A stretch of DNA of 64,000 nt from Chloroflexota bacterium (GTDB lineage Bacteria > Chloroflexota > Anaerolineae > Aggregatilineales > J027): positions 1 through 64,000 of the forward strand of contig JABFGB010000021.1 of the NCBI GenBank assembly GCA_013112715.1. The letters are read 5' to 3'. The translations under genes and the position numbers were made by a program. Under the pieces are notes generated by a model, which was not told the DNA's origin, searched no databases, and saw nothing but the letters and a program-made list of their open reading frames with translations. Shown one piece after another: positions 53,465 through 61,920 of this stretch (position 1 is the stretch's first letter; each line of letters starts with the position of its first letter).

Positions 53465-55154
53465 GACGCGCCGGGCATGGTGGATATTGGCGGTTTTATC
53501 CCTGCCCGTATTCATCGGGGCGCTTGACCTGACTATCGTCTCGGCGATTTTGCCAGAGGTGATGAATCAACTCAATCTACCGCCAGACACCCGTTTTGAT
53601 GAGGCGTCGTGGGTGATTAGCGCCTATCTATTGGCCTATACGATTAGCATGGCGTTTACAGGCCGCTTGTCTGACCTTTTGGGGCGCAAGTGGGTCTATA
53701 TCCTGTGCCTGCTGATTTTTATGTTCGGTTCGTGGTTTATCACGATTGCCGATCAATGGCCCGCCGACACCTATTTGGAGGTCTACCGCTGGATATACCC
53801 CAACCCCGACACCCATATTCCCCCCTCACCCGAAATGCGTCAGTTGTACATGATTATCTTGGGGCGGGTCATTCAGGCATTGGGAGCTGGAGCGATGGTG
53901 CCGGTAACGATGGCGCTGGTCGGTGATCTGTTCCCGAAAACTGGGCGGGCGCGTCCGTTGGGGGCGGTTGGTGCGATAGATACCGCTGGTTGGGTGTTGG
54001 GACATTTGTATGGGGGGGCGATGGTCAATTTTTTTGGCAATCACGGCGACAGCATTGTGGATACCTTCGCCAGCGTGGGCCTGAAAATCGGACATCCCGA
54101 TTGGCATACCTTATTCCTGTTGAATATCCCGCTGGGCCTCATTGCATTGGTGGGGGCATGGTTGGCACTACGTGGGCCACAATTTAGCCAACGGATCGAG
54201 GGCAGATTTGATTTTGTAGGCACAGGCCTGATTACGGCGGCCTTGATTGGCTTAAGTATCGGCTTGGGTGGTGCAAGCCCCGAATCAGCGGCGAGTGCGG
54301 AAAGTTTTGATGAGATTGCGACAGAAAGCACGGATATGACTATCCCAATGCTGCTCATGGCGGGGGTGGCGTTTGCGGCTTTTCTGTTTTGGGAATTCCG
54401 CACCAAAACACCACTGATTGATTTACGTCTGTTTCGCAAGGCTAATTTCAGCGTGGCGGCCTTTACCAATTTTTGCGTGGGCTTCGCGCTGGCAATTGGG
54501 CTGGTGAGTGTGCCCTTGTTGGTCAATATCCGCTTGGATTCGACCAGCGAATCGGCGTTTCACGATGCGGCGCTGGTGGCAGGCTTGGTCTTGTCGGGGT
54601 TGACGGTTCCGATGGCAATCGCGGCATTTCCCGGCGGCTGGCTGAGTGATCGTTATGGTTATCGGCGCACAACGGTCATCGGGATGGCGCTTTCCATCAT
54701 CGGATTTTTGCTGTGCAGCTTCACATGGACGGGCGATATTTCGTTCTGGATTATGTCGGCTGAAATTGCGCTGGTGGGGATTGGTCTGGGCCTAACGATT
54801 TCGCCTGTCGCAACCGCCTTGATGAATGATGCGCCGGATGATGACCGAGGGGTGTCGGCGGCGTTGGTGCTGGTGCTGCGTTTGGTGGGCATGACCTTGG
54901 CGATTTCTGGCCTGACGACATTTGCGCTCTATCGGGTAGATGCACGGGTGGCAGATATGCCGGGGTTGGAGCGCCAAGATGCCTATTTTAATGCAACGGT
55001 TGACCAGATTAACGAGATGTTCCTGATTGGGGCGGCGATTAGTTTGGTGGCGTTGTTGTTTGCGCTGCGACTGCATGGGGGAAAGGTTGAGCCGACACCA
55101 TCTACGATGCCCGCTAAGGCCACCATCCGACGAGTACCCGAAATTGGCGGATAA
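53439..55154 (+). CDS. MFS transporter, DHA2 (14-helix) family
   Basis: From ATG 53439 the 571-residue protein has about 14 membrane segments. ALDLTIVSAILPEVMNQL at the first helix (motif D1), GRLSDLLGRKWVYI (motif A) and RVIQALGAGAMVPVTMAL (motif B/C) are the DHA2 drug:H+ antiporter marks. An insertion with YRWIYPNPDTHIPPSPEM lies after the third helix, and RGVSAALVLVLRLVGMTL near the end. Coupled to the lipoprotein gene by overlap, it may export lipids rather than drugs. Confidence 0.9.
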   Translation: MQNLHPPTETRRAWWILAVLSLPVFIGALDLTIVSAILPEVMNQLNLPPDTRFDEASWVISAYLLAYTISMAFTGRLSDLLGRKWVYILCLLIFMFGSWFITIADQWPADTYLEVYRWIYPNPDTHIPPSPEMRQLYMIILGRVIQALGAGAMVPVTMALVGDLFPKTGRARPLGAVGAIDTAGWVLGHLYGGAMVNFFGNHGDSIVDTFASVGLKIGHPDWHTLFLLNIPLGLIALVGAWLALRGPQFSQRIEGRFDFVGTGLITAALIGLSIGLGGASPESAASAESFDEIATESTDMTIPMLLMAGVAFAAFLFWEFRTKTPLIDLRLFRKANFSVAAFTNFCVGFALAIGLVSVPLLVNIRLDSTSESAFHDAALVAGLVLSGLTVPMAIAAFPGGWLSDRYGYRRTTVIGMALSIIGFLLCSFTWTGDISFWIMSAEIALVGIGLGLTISPVATALMNDAPDDDRGVSAALVLVLRLVGMTLAISGLTTFALYRVDARVADMPGLERQDAYFNATVDQINEMFLIGAAISLVALLFALRLHGGKVEPTPSTMPAKATIRRVPEIGG

Positions 55155-55208
55155 GAAAACTGATGGGGAGGGCATTATAGCGATTTTCAAGCAGATTGGC
55201 CTATTGAT

Positions 55209-55282
55209 AACACGGGGCTAAAGCCGCGCCGTGCTGAATCTAGCTGGAAATGCAGGCCAACCAACATAAGAATCGCTATAAA
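55209..55282. repeat. Dispersed hairpin repeat, copy 3
   Basis: It reads AACACGGGGCTAAAGCCG, CGCCGTGCTGAATCTAGC, then TGGAAATGCAGGCCAACCAA and on to AATCGCTATAAA. Over about 70 bases it is near-identical to copy 4. It lies between the MFS and ligase genes; an ATG inside it (55250) opens the ligase frame but is not the likely start. Confidence 0.85.
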
Positions 55283-55330
55283 GACCTTCCCTTTTTTACA
55301 TCAAAAAATTATCGCTTTGAAAGGTTTTCC

Positions 55331-56512
55331 ATGGCCGATATAAATCAACGTTTAAAAGAGCATTTGGCTTATGCGATTGCGAACGCCCCGGCAGTTAAGT
55401 CCATTTTTGATAGTGCGGGATTGACTCTCAAAGATGTGCAGACCGTCGCCGATTTACAAAAATTACCAGTCACCAGCAAAGATCAATTTACCGAGATGCA
55501 GCAGGCTAATCCACCGTTTGGGGGCTGGTTAGCCGTGCCTATCGAGCGGTTGCAGCGCATTCATCTTTCCCCCGGCCCGATCTTTGATCCTTTTGGAGTT
55601 GATGACACTGAGCTTTTTGAAGATGCCGAGCTTGCGCTTTCACGGGCAGGGTTTGGCAAAGGCGACATTGTGGTCAATACCTTTCTGTATCATATGGTTC
55701 CAGCGGGACTGCTATTGGATGAAGGATTGCGGCGCACCGGGGCAGTGGTCGTTCCGATGGGGCCGGGGAACACCGAAACCCAAATTAAGGTGATCCTTGA
55801 CTTAAAAATTGTCGGTTATGTCGGGACACCCAGCTTCTTATCCATGATTTTGGACAAAATGGTGGAGATGGGGATTCCGAAAACTGCCATTCCACTAAAA
55901 AAGGCCTTTTTCAGTGCCGAACCCTATCCGCCATCGCTGCGTGCCAAATTTGAAGGCGAATATGGTCTTCAGACCAGCCAAGCCTATGCTACCGCTGATT
56001 TGGGGGTCGTGGCGTATGAGGTATATGGAGAACAAGGGTTCATTTTGCCCAATAACTTGATTGTGGAGTTGGTTGATCCGCAAACCGGACAATGGGTGCA
56101 GGAAGGCACACCGGGCGAGGTAGTCGTCACCAGTTTTAGCAAGACCTATCCCCTACTGCGATTTGGCACTGGCGACATGGCAGTGATGATTCCGGGTGCG
56201 GGGCGTTTATTCGGACTCGTGGGGCGGAGCGGGGAAGCGGTCAAGGTGCGCGGCATGTTTTTGCACCCTAATCAATTGCGTTTTGCAACTGCCTCGTTCG
56301 CAGGTATCGCCGGGTTGCAGGCGGTGGTGACACGCGATGGGGATTATGACCAAGTGACCCTCAAAGTCGTCCCCCAAACTGGAGCATCGGTGGATGGAGA
56401 AGCCCTCAAAGCCGCGATTAAGCAAGTGGCCCATTTGTCTATCAATGCAGTCGAATTCGTAGATGCGATTGAAGGCCAGCGCTTAATTATGGATGAGCGC
56501 ACGTGGGATTAA
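55331..56512 (+). CDS. Phenylacetate-CoA ligase-like (PaaK family) enzyme
   Basis: From ATG 55331 (AAAGG 6 bases upstream) the protein is 393 residues. It has LKEHLAYAIANAPAVKSIFD, LQKLPVTSKDQF, the later YVGTPSFLSMILDKM, SAEPYPPSLRAKFE, GEVVVTSFSKTYPLLRFGTGD and VKVRGMFLHPNQLR, in order as in PaaK. The usual P-loop-like SSGTTG is replaced by IHLSPGPIFDPFG, so adenylation may be altered. It would activate an aryl or other carboxylic acid. The first 27 residues of the longer frame come from repeat copy 3. Confidence 0.85.
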   Translation: MADINQRLKEHLAYAIANAPAVKSIFDSAGLTLKDVQTVADLQKLPVTSKDQFTEMQQANPPFGGWLAVPIERLQRIHLSPGPIFDPFGVDDTELFEDAELALSRAGFGKGDIVVNTFLYHMVPAGLLLDEGLRRTGAVVVPMGPGNTETQIKVILDLKIVGYVGTPSFLSMILDKMVEMGIPKTAIPLKKAFFSAEPYPPSLRAKFEGEYGLQTSQAYATADLGVVAYEVYGEQGFILPNNLIVELVDPQTGQWVQEGTPGEVVVTSFSKTYPLLRFGTGDMAVMIPGAGRLFGLVGRSGEAVKVRGMFLHPNQLRFATASFAGIAGLQAVVTRDGDYDQVTLKVVPQTGASVDGEALKAAIKQVAHLSINAVEFVDAIEGQRLIMDERTWD

Positions 56513-56534
56513 CTTATAGGATTAACCTATGATG

Positions 56535-56606
56535 ACACGGGGCTAAAGCCGCCGTGCTGAATCTAGCTGGAAATGCAGCCCAGCTAACATGAGAATCGTT
56601 ATAAAC
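56535..56606. repeat. Dispersed hairpin repeat, copy 4
   Basis: It reads ACACGGGGCTAAAGCCGC, CGTGCTGAATCTAGCTGG, AAATGCAGCC, then AACATGAGAATCGTTATAAA. It is near-identical to copy 3. Its right end contains the stop codon of the minus-strand YaeQ-like gene (56599-56601). Confidence 0.85.
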
Positions 56607-57081
56607 GCCGTATCTCCAAGTCGGTTTTGTTGATTTGGAGATGTCCTTCTTCATCCAAAAAGCGTTCGGCGCTGTCGGCAGGGAAATTAATCAGGTCAAA
56701 TGGCGCGTCGCGTTTGATGCCCTCTATGGCTTCCGTGACCAAAACTTCCAATGGGTCAAGGCGGGTGTGCCATTTGGCAATGGCGAAGTGAGTGCTGCGA
56801 TACCGTTTTGCCAATGCCCGCACTTTTTCCATACTGACTTGGCCTGCTTCGCCCCAAAATAAAGGTTTACCCTCCTCATCAAGCGCTACCACATCGGGTT
56901 TGTATCTGTCGCCGATACGGATTTCAACCGTTAGCGAGGGGTAATCTGGCAGATAGAGCGCCCATAAGAAGGCTTTCATCAACACATGTTCACTGCTTTC
57001 GTTTGGATTCTTGGCAAGAATCATTTTGCGGTCATGGGCGTGATACATGCGCTTGCGTGGAACGAGGGGCCGATTGTTCAT
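56599..57081 (-). CDS. YaeQ-like protein, possible PD-(D/E)XK nuclease fold
   Basis: The 160-residue protein has ESSEHVLMKAFLWALYL, then KPDVVALDEEGKPLFWGEAGQVSMEKV, in which D63 and E78 stand where PD-(D/E)XK enzymes keep metal-binding residues, and the GE-x-x pattern fits YaeQ. The usual Lys is replaced in the short motif (E-A-G-Q). Catalysis is therefore uncertain. Its last codons reach into repeat copy 4, so the repeat may have changed its end. Confidence 0.65.
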   Translation of the reverse strand: MNNRPLVPRKRMYHAHDRKMILAKNPNESSEHVLMKAFLWALYLPDYPSLTVEIRIGDRYKPDVVALDEEGKPLFWGEAGQVSMEKVRALAKRYRSTHFAIAKWHTRLDPLEVLVTEAIEGIKRDAPFDLINFPADSAERFLDEEGHLQINKTDLEIRRL

Positions 57082-57107
57082 ATCGCAGAAATCTCATAGA
57101 AATAAAT

Positions 57108-57131
57108 AGGGCGGCTCGTGTGAACCGCCCT
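57108..57131 (-). terminator. Terminator of the PA14/SH3 gene
   Basis: AGGGCGG (57108-57114) pairs with CCGCCCT (57125-57131). On the minus strand it is followed by a TATTTATTT tract, ending the secreted-protein gene that stops at 57153. Confidence 0.75.
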
Positions 57132-57152
57132 GTATATGCGTTTTCGATTGTT

Positions 57153-58664
57153 TTATGACGAGAGCGTGGGTAGCTCTGGCAGCGGCAGACTGAAGTCGTT
57201 ATTAAAGAACCATGCCTTCAGTGACCAGCCGACGACCTCACCCTTGCGTGGATCGTTATAGCGAATCTTGATCCAGCGTTTGTCGTTGCTTTCGCCCAAC
57301 GCAATAACCTGTGTTCCCCAAGGAACATAGCTAAGGCGGGCGCAGCGAGTGCTGGGGCAAGAACGAATGCGTACATTACCCACCGCCCGAACTTGGACAC
57401 CACCGGGAATGGGGGTCGGGGTCGGCGTTGGGCCAGCCGTCGCTTGGGCTTGGCTTGTGCCGCCATCCGTTACAGGAACACTATTAAAATCACCCGTAAA
57501 GACGAGCCATTGCGCCAGTGACCAGCCGATCTGACCGTTGACGTTCAATTGCGCCCAAACACCATCGGCTGAACGACCCACAACCGGATAGGTTGCCCCT
57601 TTGGGCAGCAAGGCCAGCTTGGTCGCGGTGGTGGAGGGGCTTTGACGGAAGTTTAGGCCGACATTGGCATTAACCGTGCCCGTGACGCCCGTAAAGCCGG
57701 GAGTGCCGCTGGTGGCTGTTCCCGAAACAGGAGTCCCCTGAGCATTCACCGCAAACCAAGTGAATTGCAGATAGGCTTGGCGCTCAAAGTCTGCCATTTC
57801 GATGGTCAGGGTGTGCTGCCCGCCCGCGACTTGGATGGTGGCATTATAGAGGAACTCTTGGAAGTACGGTGTGGAGGCAATGATGGGTGTGCCGTCCAAG
57901 CGCACCGTGAAAATATCGTCTACCCTCCCTTCAAAACGGAAGGTACCACCTGAACCAAAATTAATGACCTTGGTGAAACGGGCCGACCACCCATCAGCGG
58001 GAACCCCAATGGCGGGTGCGGTCATATCCCAGTTAATGTTGAGGGCATCGGTTGTGACTTGGCTAAACGCGACTGCCGTACCCAACAACGAAGTATTATT
58101 AAAGTATTCAACATTCCAAACACTGGTGGTGGTTGAGGTCGCGGTTGCTACCCCTCCACTGGTAAACCAACTCAAGGCAATTTGAGCGTTACCTGTCAGG
58201 GCTTGATATTCCAGAATAATATTCACCGATTGGCCGGGGATGGTGTTGGAATAGAAGCCGCTTAACGTGGTTGGGCCGGTTAAATCCGCACCGATTTGAT
58301 TGATAATGGTTTGTGTGCCGACAGTCAGCCGTGCCCCATCTTCAACTGTGATATTGAAAGTATAAAGTCCGGCTGTAGGCAGGATTTGGGAACTTGTCCA
58401 GCGAATGGAAAAATTATCCACCACGCCGGGTAGTTGCGCTGGCCCGCTTGCGCCATAATTAAAGTTAATGGCGGTATCACAAGGGGAAGTTCCAGTGGGC
58501 GATCCGATAAAATTGTTGTTATTAAAAAACTGGCCTGTCCAACAGCCTGTCTGAGCTTCGGCTACCTTTGGCTTGCCGCCTGTATTGGGAAGTAGCGTGG
58601 CAAGACCGAGTACAATGATCCCACATAAGGCGAGAATGGATAAGCGCAAGACTTGTCGTTTCAT
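57153..58664 (-). CDS. Secreted protein with two PA14-like and two SH3-like domains
   Basis: The 503-residue protein has a signal peptide (hydrophobic 8-26, cleavage near AEA-QT). Two PA14-like beta modules follow (about 40-168 and 180-310): WTGQFFNNNNFIGSP with YTFNITVEDGARLTV, then WNVEYFNNTSLLGTA with FRFEGRVDDIFTVRLDG. Two bacterial SH3 modules close the protein (about 330-390 and 425-490): VGLNFRQSPSTTATKLALLP and VRIRSCPSTRCARLSYVPWG. It probably binds cell-surface or matrix glycans. It stands alone. Confidence 0.87.
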   Translation of the reverse strand: MKRQVLRLSILALCGIIVLGLATLLPNTGGKPKVAEAQTGCWTGQFFNNNNFIGSPTGTSPCDTAINFNYGASGPAQLPGVVDNFSIRWTSSQILPTAGLYTFNITVEDGARLTVGTQTIINQIGADLTGPTTLSGFYSNTIPGQSVNIILEYQALTGNAQIALSWFTSGGVATATSTTTSVWNVEYFNNTSLLGTAVAFSQVTTDALNINWDMTAPAIGVPADGWSARFTKVINFGSGGTFRFEGRVDDIFTVRLDGTPIIASTPYFQEFLYNATIQVAGGQHTLTIEMADFERQAYLQFTWFAVNAQGTPVSGTATSGTPGFTGVTGTVNANVGLNFRQSPSTTATKLALLPKGATYPVVGRSADGVWAQLNVNGQIGWSLAQWLVFTGDFNSVPVTDGGTSQAQATAGPTPTPTPIPGGVQVRAVGNVRIRSCPSTRCARLSYVPWGTQVIALGESNDKRWIKIRYNDPRKGEVVGWSLKAWFFNNDFSLPLPELPTLSS

Positions 58665-59010
58665 CTAAAATTCGGCGCGGAGGCCCCAGTTTTTTAGGCT
58701 TGGGGAGGAAGCACCTTACTCCTTTCGCACTCTAAATTTAGGGATAGTTATGAAACTCATAAAATTTCACCCATAAGATTAAGTGAAATGGCCGAAAATG
58801 AGCCATTCATCATCAAAATTGTCAGAGGATTAAGGATAATTTTAAGCCTCTCACAACCTATCATACCATGCTTGGGGAAAAATACGAAAGCGACTCGGTT
58901 GGGGTTTGGTCTGAAATAGACAGGGTTTAACAGAACCCAGACAACTTAGATAAAATCGTAGGGTATAGGTATAGCAATAGTCTGGTACAGCCGCCGATCC
59001 AAAAAATTAT
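58665..59010. other. Intergenic region (346 bp) between the secreted-protein gene and the receiver gene
   Basis: No protein or known RNA can be supported. Just upstream of the secreted-protein start, CCCCA (58684-58688) and TGGGG (58701-58705) form a hairpin in its leader, flanked by further GGAGG/CCTCC pairing. It could modulate translation, because it lies next to the start. The remainder is AT-rich and presumably holds the promoter of the secreted-protein gene. Confidence 0.5.
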
Positions 59011-59379
59011 TTATTCTCCAAGAAAGCCACGCACGGTCTCAAGTAATTCGGTCATATTGATAGGCTTGGGCAAATATCCATCGCACCCGGCTGCAAGAAA
59101 TCGTTCAGCGTCGCCACGCATGGCGTTGGCGGTCAAGGCAATGACTGGGATATGTTTGGTCTCTGTAGTTGCTTTGATAACGCCTGTTGCCTCAAGGCCG
59201 TCCATGCCGGGGATATTGATGTCCATCAGAATTAAATCGGGCAATTCATGCTTGGTAATCTCGACCCCCGCCAAGCCATCTTCGGCCTCAAGCACCTCAT
59301 AGCCTCGTGAAACAAGGATTTTGCGAACGAGGCGCTTATTTTGGGCGTTATCTTCCACATACAAAATCCGTTTAGTCAT
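59011..59379 (-). CDS. Stand-alone receiver (CheY/DivK-like) protein
   Basis: The 122-residue protein is one REC domain: ILYVEDNAQNKRLV with the acidic pair, phosphoacceptor D53 in LILMDINIPGMDG, Thr in VIALTANAM, and K105 in GYLPKPINM. All catalytic residues are present. There is no output domain, so it acts by protein contact, as DivK does. Its ATG overlaps the stop of the upstream threonine-synthase-receiver fusion (ATGA), so the two are made together. Confidence 0.93.
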   Translation of the reverse strand: MTKRILYVEDNAQNKRLVRKILVSRGYEVLEAEDGLAGVEITKHELPDLILMDINIPGMDGLEATGVIKATTETKHIPVIALTANAMRGDAERFLAAGCDGYLPKPINMTELLETVRGFLGE

Positions 59380-61517
59380 TACTTTGCGTCCTTTTCGCTG
59401 ATAATTTTATCCACATGCGCGACTAACGCCTGTCGATCTAATGATGGTTTTACCCAGACGCTGCAATTGTTTTCTCGGAAGATAGTCTTTTCTTCTTCAG
59501 AAAGGTCTTTAGCGGTCAAAATGACAATAGGAATGGCCTTGAGGCGCTCACTGGCTTTTAGCTCTTTCAATAGCGTAATCCCGTCAGTGTCGGGCAGCAT
59601 CATATCAAGGACAATGAGACGTGGCAGGCTCTCTTCGAGCATGGTCTTGGCATCTTTACCCGTATAGGCTTCCAAAACCTGATAGCGCCGAGTGGCCTCC
59701 AAAATGCGGCGGACTAAGCGTGCATCGCGGCGATTATCGTCAATGACTAGGACTTTAGTTTCGGCAACGGCCTCTAACGCATCCACGACGCTGTTGGCAA
59801 CCTCGCCAACCGTCGTTTTGATAGGTTGGTCGGGCGATTTTAAATTACTGCCCAAGCGTTCCACCACATGGTCAACTAACTCACGGGTGTTGAAGCTGCC
59901 TTTTTGCCAAAGTGAATCTACTTGACCTTCGAGGACAGCACGATCGCGTGCGGTCAAGGTCTTTGCCGAGACCACGACCACCGGAATATCACGGGTATCG
60001 GGATCGGCTTTCAGGCTTTCGAGGAGGGTAAACCCATCCATTTCGGGCATGGTCAGGTCGCTGACGACCAAGTCGGGTTTGCGCTGGCGCACGAGGTCAA
60101 GGCCATCCAGCGGATTATTGGCTTCAAAGACACGGTAATTCTTATGATTTTGCAGCAGGCGGCGGATGAGACGACTGTCTTGTGGATTATCATCAATAAT
60201 CACGACGGTAGTGACTTGTTCATCCAATTTGGCAAGGGCCGCTCCGAGACCTTCCTCAATTTTATTGGTGGCAGCCATTTCGCCTTCGGGATGCCCAAGT
60301 TGGAGATCGAGCACGTACTCGTCTTCCAAAACATGTTTTTCAGCCGGGAAGGTATGACCCGAACAATTGACGACGATAAATTCCTCTGGTTTTAGCAGGC
60401 CTTCGGCAGCTAGCTGCTCTAACCCTGCAAACGCCACCGACGCGGCGGGTTCCATGCTGAGGCCTTCACTGCGGGCTAGGCGGCGCATGGCACGGAAGGC
60501 GGCCCCATCATTGGCGGAAATCATCGTGCCGCCTGTTTCGAGGCAGGCTTGACGCAAAATTTTATAGCCGCGTCCGGGATCACCTGTGGCGAGCACGGAA
60601 ATGCGGGTACGTGGGGTCACGGGTTCGGCTTCATCCTTCCCCAGTTTCCACGCCTCGACCATCGGCGCACAGCCTTCAACTTGGATAATGCCGAGTTTGG
60701 GCATTTTATCAATCATGCCCATGCGCATCAGTTCTTGGAAGCCCTTCCAAATCCCAATCGGGCCAATGCCGCCGCTGACCGCTTGGATGTACCAATCGGG
60801 GGCACGCCATTTGCCATCCACTGTTGGGGCATACCGCGCCAACTGCTCGGCGATTTCAAACGCGATAGTCTTAAGGCCTTCTTTGCCGGGGATGGCAGTT
60901 GTGCCGGGGTCAAGATAGAGATTGCGACGTTCGGCAAAGTCTTGGGCGACCTTCTTGGCTTGGTCATAGGTCCCGGCGATTTTGACCACCTCTGCCCCAT
61001 AGAGGCCCAGTTCACGCAGTTTTTCGTTGGGTACCATGCTGGTGAGGAAAATCCATAGGCGGATACCGGCTCTGGCACAATAGGCCGCATATGCCGCTGC
61101 TTTATTGCCCGTTGAGGCTAGGACGCATTCGTTTTTATTGGCTTGCACCAACGCCGCCGCCCCAACCGCTGCCTGACGATCTTTGAACGAACTGGTCGGG
61201 CCTTGCCGCTCGTCTTTAATGAAAATATTGGGGAGCTTTAGTTCTTTTTCAAGATTAATGGCATGAATCAGCGGCGTCCATCCCTCACCCATTGTGATAG
61301 GACGTTCGGGGCGGGCGACGGGCAGTAATTCTTCGTACCGCCAGAGGTCGCTTTCACGATCACGCAAACCTGCCGACCAAATTTTCTTGGCGGTCTCAAA
61401 ATCGTAATCGGCTTCAATCCAAGCCGAACCGCATTTTTCACATGTTTTGGCGAGGGGGTCAGGCGGCATTGCATAACCACAATCCCGGCATACCAATTGG
61501 GTCAGCAGAGATGGCAT
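59379..61517 (-). CDS. Threonine-synthase-like PLP enzyme fused to two receiver domains
   Basis: The 712-residue protein has an N-terminal zinc-ribbon-like segment (C10, C13, C26, C29), then a fold-type II PLP domain (about 45-415) with PLP lysine K112 in GPTSSFKDRQAAVG, STGNKAAAYAAYCARAG, and the phosphate loop AVSGGIGPIGIWKG, matching threonine synthase. REC1 (about 436-552) has D442/D443, D487 in VVSDLTMPEMDG and K539; REC2 (about 587-705) has D592/D593, D638 in IVLDMMLPDTDG and K690. Both receivers appear competent for phosphorylation. The reaction expected is O-phosphohomoserine to threonine. Why it should be joined to receivers is unknown; control by phosphorylation is inferred. Confidence 0.9.
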   Translation of the reverse strand: MPSLLTQLVCRDCGYAMPPDPLAKTCEKCGSAWIEADYDFETAKKIWSAGLRDRESDLWRYEELLPVARPERPITMGEGWTPLIHAINLEKELKLPNIFIKDERQGPTSSFKDRQAAVGAAALVQANKNECVLASTGNKAAAYAAYCARAGIRLWIFLTSMVPNEKLRELGLYGAEVVKIAGTYDQAKKVAQDFAERRNLYLDPGTTAIPGKEGLKTIAFEIAEQLARYAPTVDGKWRAPDWYIQAVSGGIGPIGIWKGFQELMRMGMIDKMPKLGIIQVEGCAPMVEAWKLGKDEAEPVTPRTRISVLATGDPGRGYKILRQACLETGGTMISANDGAAFRAMRRLARSEGLSMEPAASVAFAGLEQLAAEGLLKPEEFIVVNCSGHTFPAEKHVLEDEYVLDLQLGHPEGEMAATNKIEEGLGAALAKLDEQVTTVVIIDDNPQDSRLIRRLLQNHKNYRVFEANNPLDGLDLVRQRKPDLVVSDLTMPEMDGFTLLESLKADPDTRDIPVVVVSAKTLTARDRAVLEGQVDSLWQKGSFNTRELVDHVVERLGSNLKSPDQPIKTTVGEVANSVVDALEAVAETKVLVIDDNRRDARLVRRILEATRRYQVLEAYTGKDAKTMLEESLPRLIVLDMMLPDTDGITLLKELKASERLKAIPIVILTAKDLSEEEKTIFRENNCSVWVKPSLDRQALVAHVDKIISEKDAK

Positions 61518-61920
61518 TCAGTCTTAACTCCATGAGGACATTAGATAACAAACAAAAAAGCAACCTCAAACATTATTTTAGCACAAGATATAAATTTACA
61601 CAGACCGCTATATTTATGATAAATTAATTCTCTCTATTGAACAACCGAAAAATTTGTGATTTTTTAACTCTTGGTCAAAACGCTGAAATGAGCGGGTTGA
61701 ACTTTATAGAAAATTATCTGGTAGTTATGTAAATGCCAAATTAATTTATGGTTGACAACTCCGAATTTGGATATACTTTTTAATGGCAGTTTAAATCCTG
61801 CCATTGAGATGCGAAAATTAGCGCATGTCTCAAAGGAGGGGACACTCATAAATCAATTTCCGTACCTTAGCTTGCCTCACCCATTTAAGTTAGTGCATCA
61901 CTTTTCAGGAGATAAAAACA
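61518..61920. promoter_or_regulatory. AT-rich divergent region (403 bp) with a candidate promoter
   Basis: The region separates the threonine-synthase-receiver gene (minus) from the peptide-binding protein gene (plus). TTGACA (61752-61757) is a perfect -35; TATACT (61772-61777) is only 14 bases away and TACTTT (61774-61779) 16, so the -10 is uncertain. AGGAGA about 9 bases before ATG 61921 is the ribosome site. Nothing else is recognised. Confidence 0.4.

Noticed and set aside
55250-55330. First 27 codons of the long PaaK-like frame
   Set aside because: They are encoded by repeat copy 3; the ribosome site and family start favour ATG 55331.
58665-58745. Possible c-di-GMP (GEMM) or other riboswitch in the leader of the PA14/SH3 gene
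   Set aside because: A GC hairpin is present but the conserved riboswitch core sequences are not; I keep it only as an unassigned stem-loop.
59901-60395. Long plus-strand open frame opposite the receiver fusion
   Set aside because: It mirrors codon structure of the minus-strand gene, whose catalytic motifs are all in frame; no independent support.
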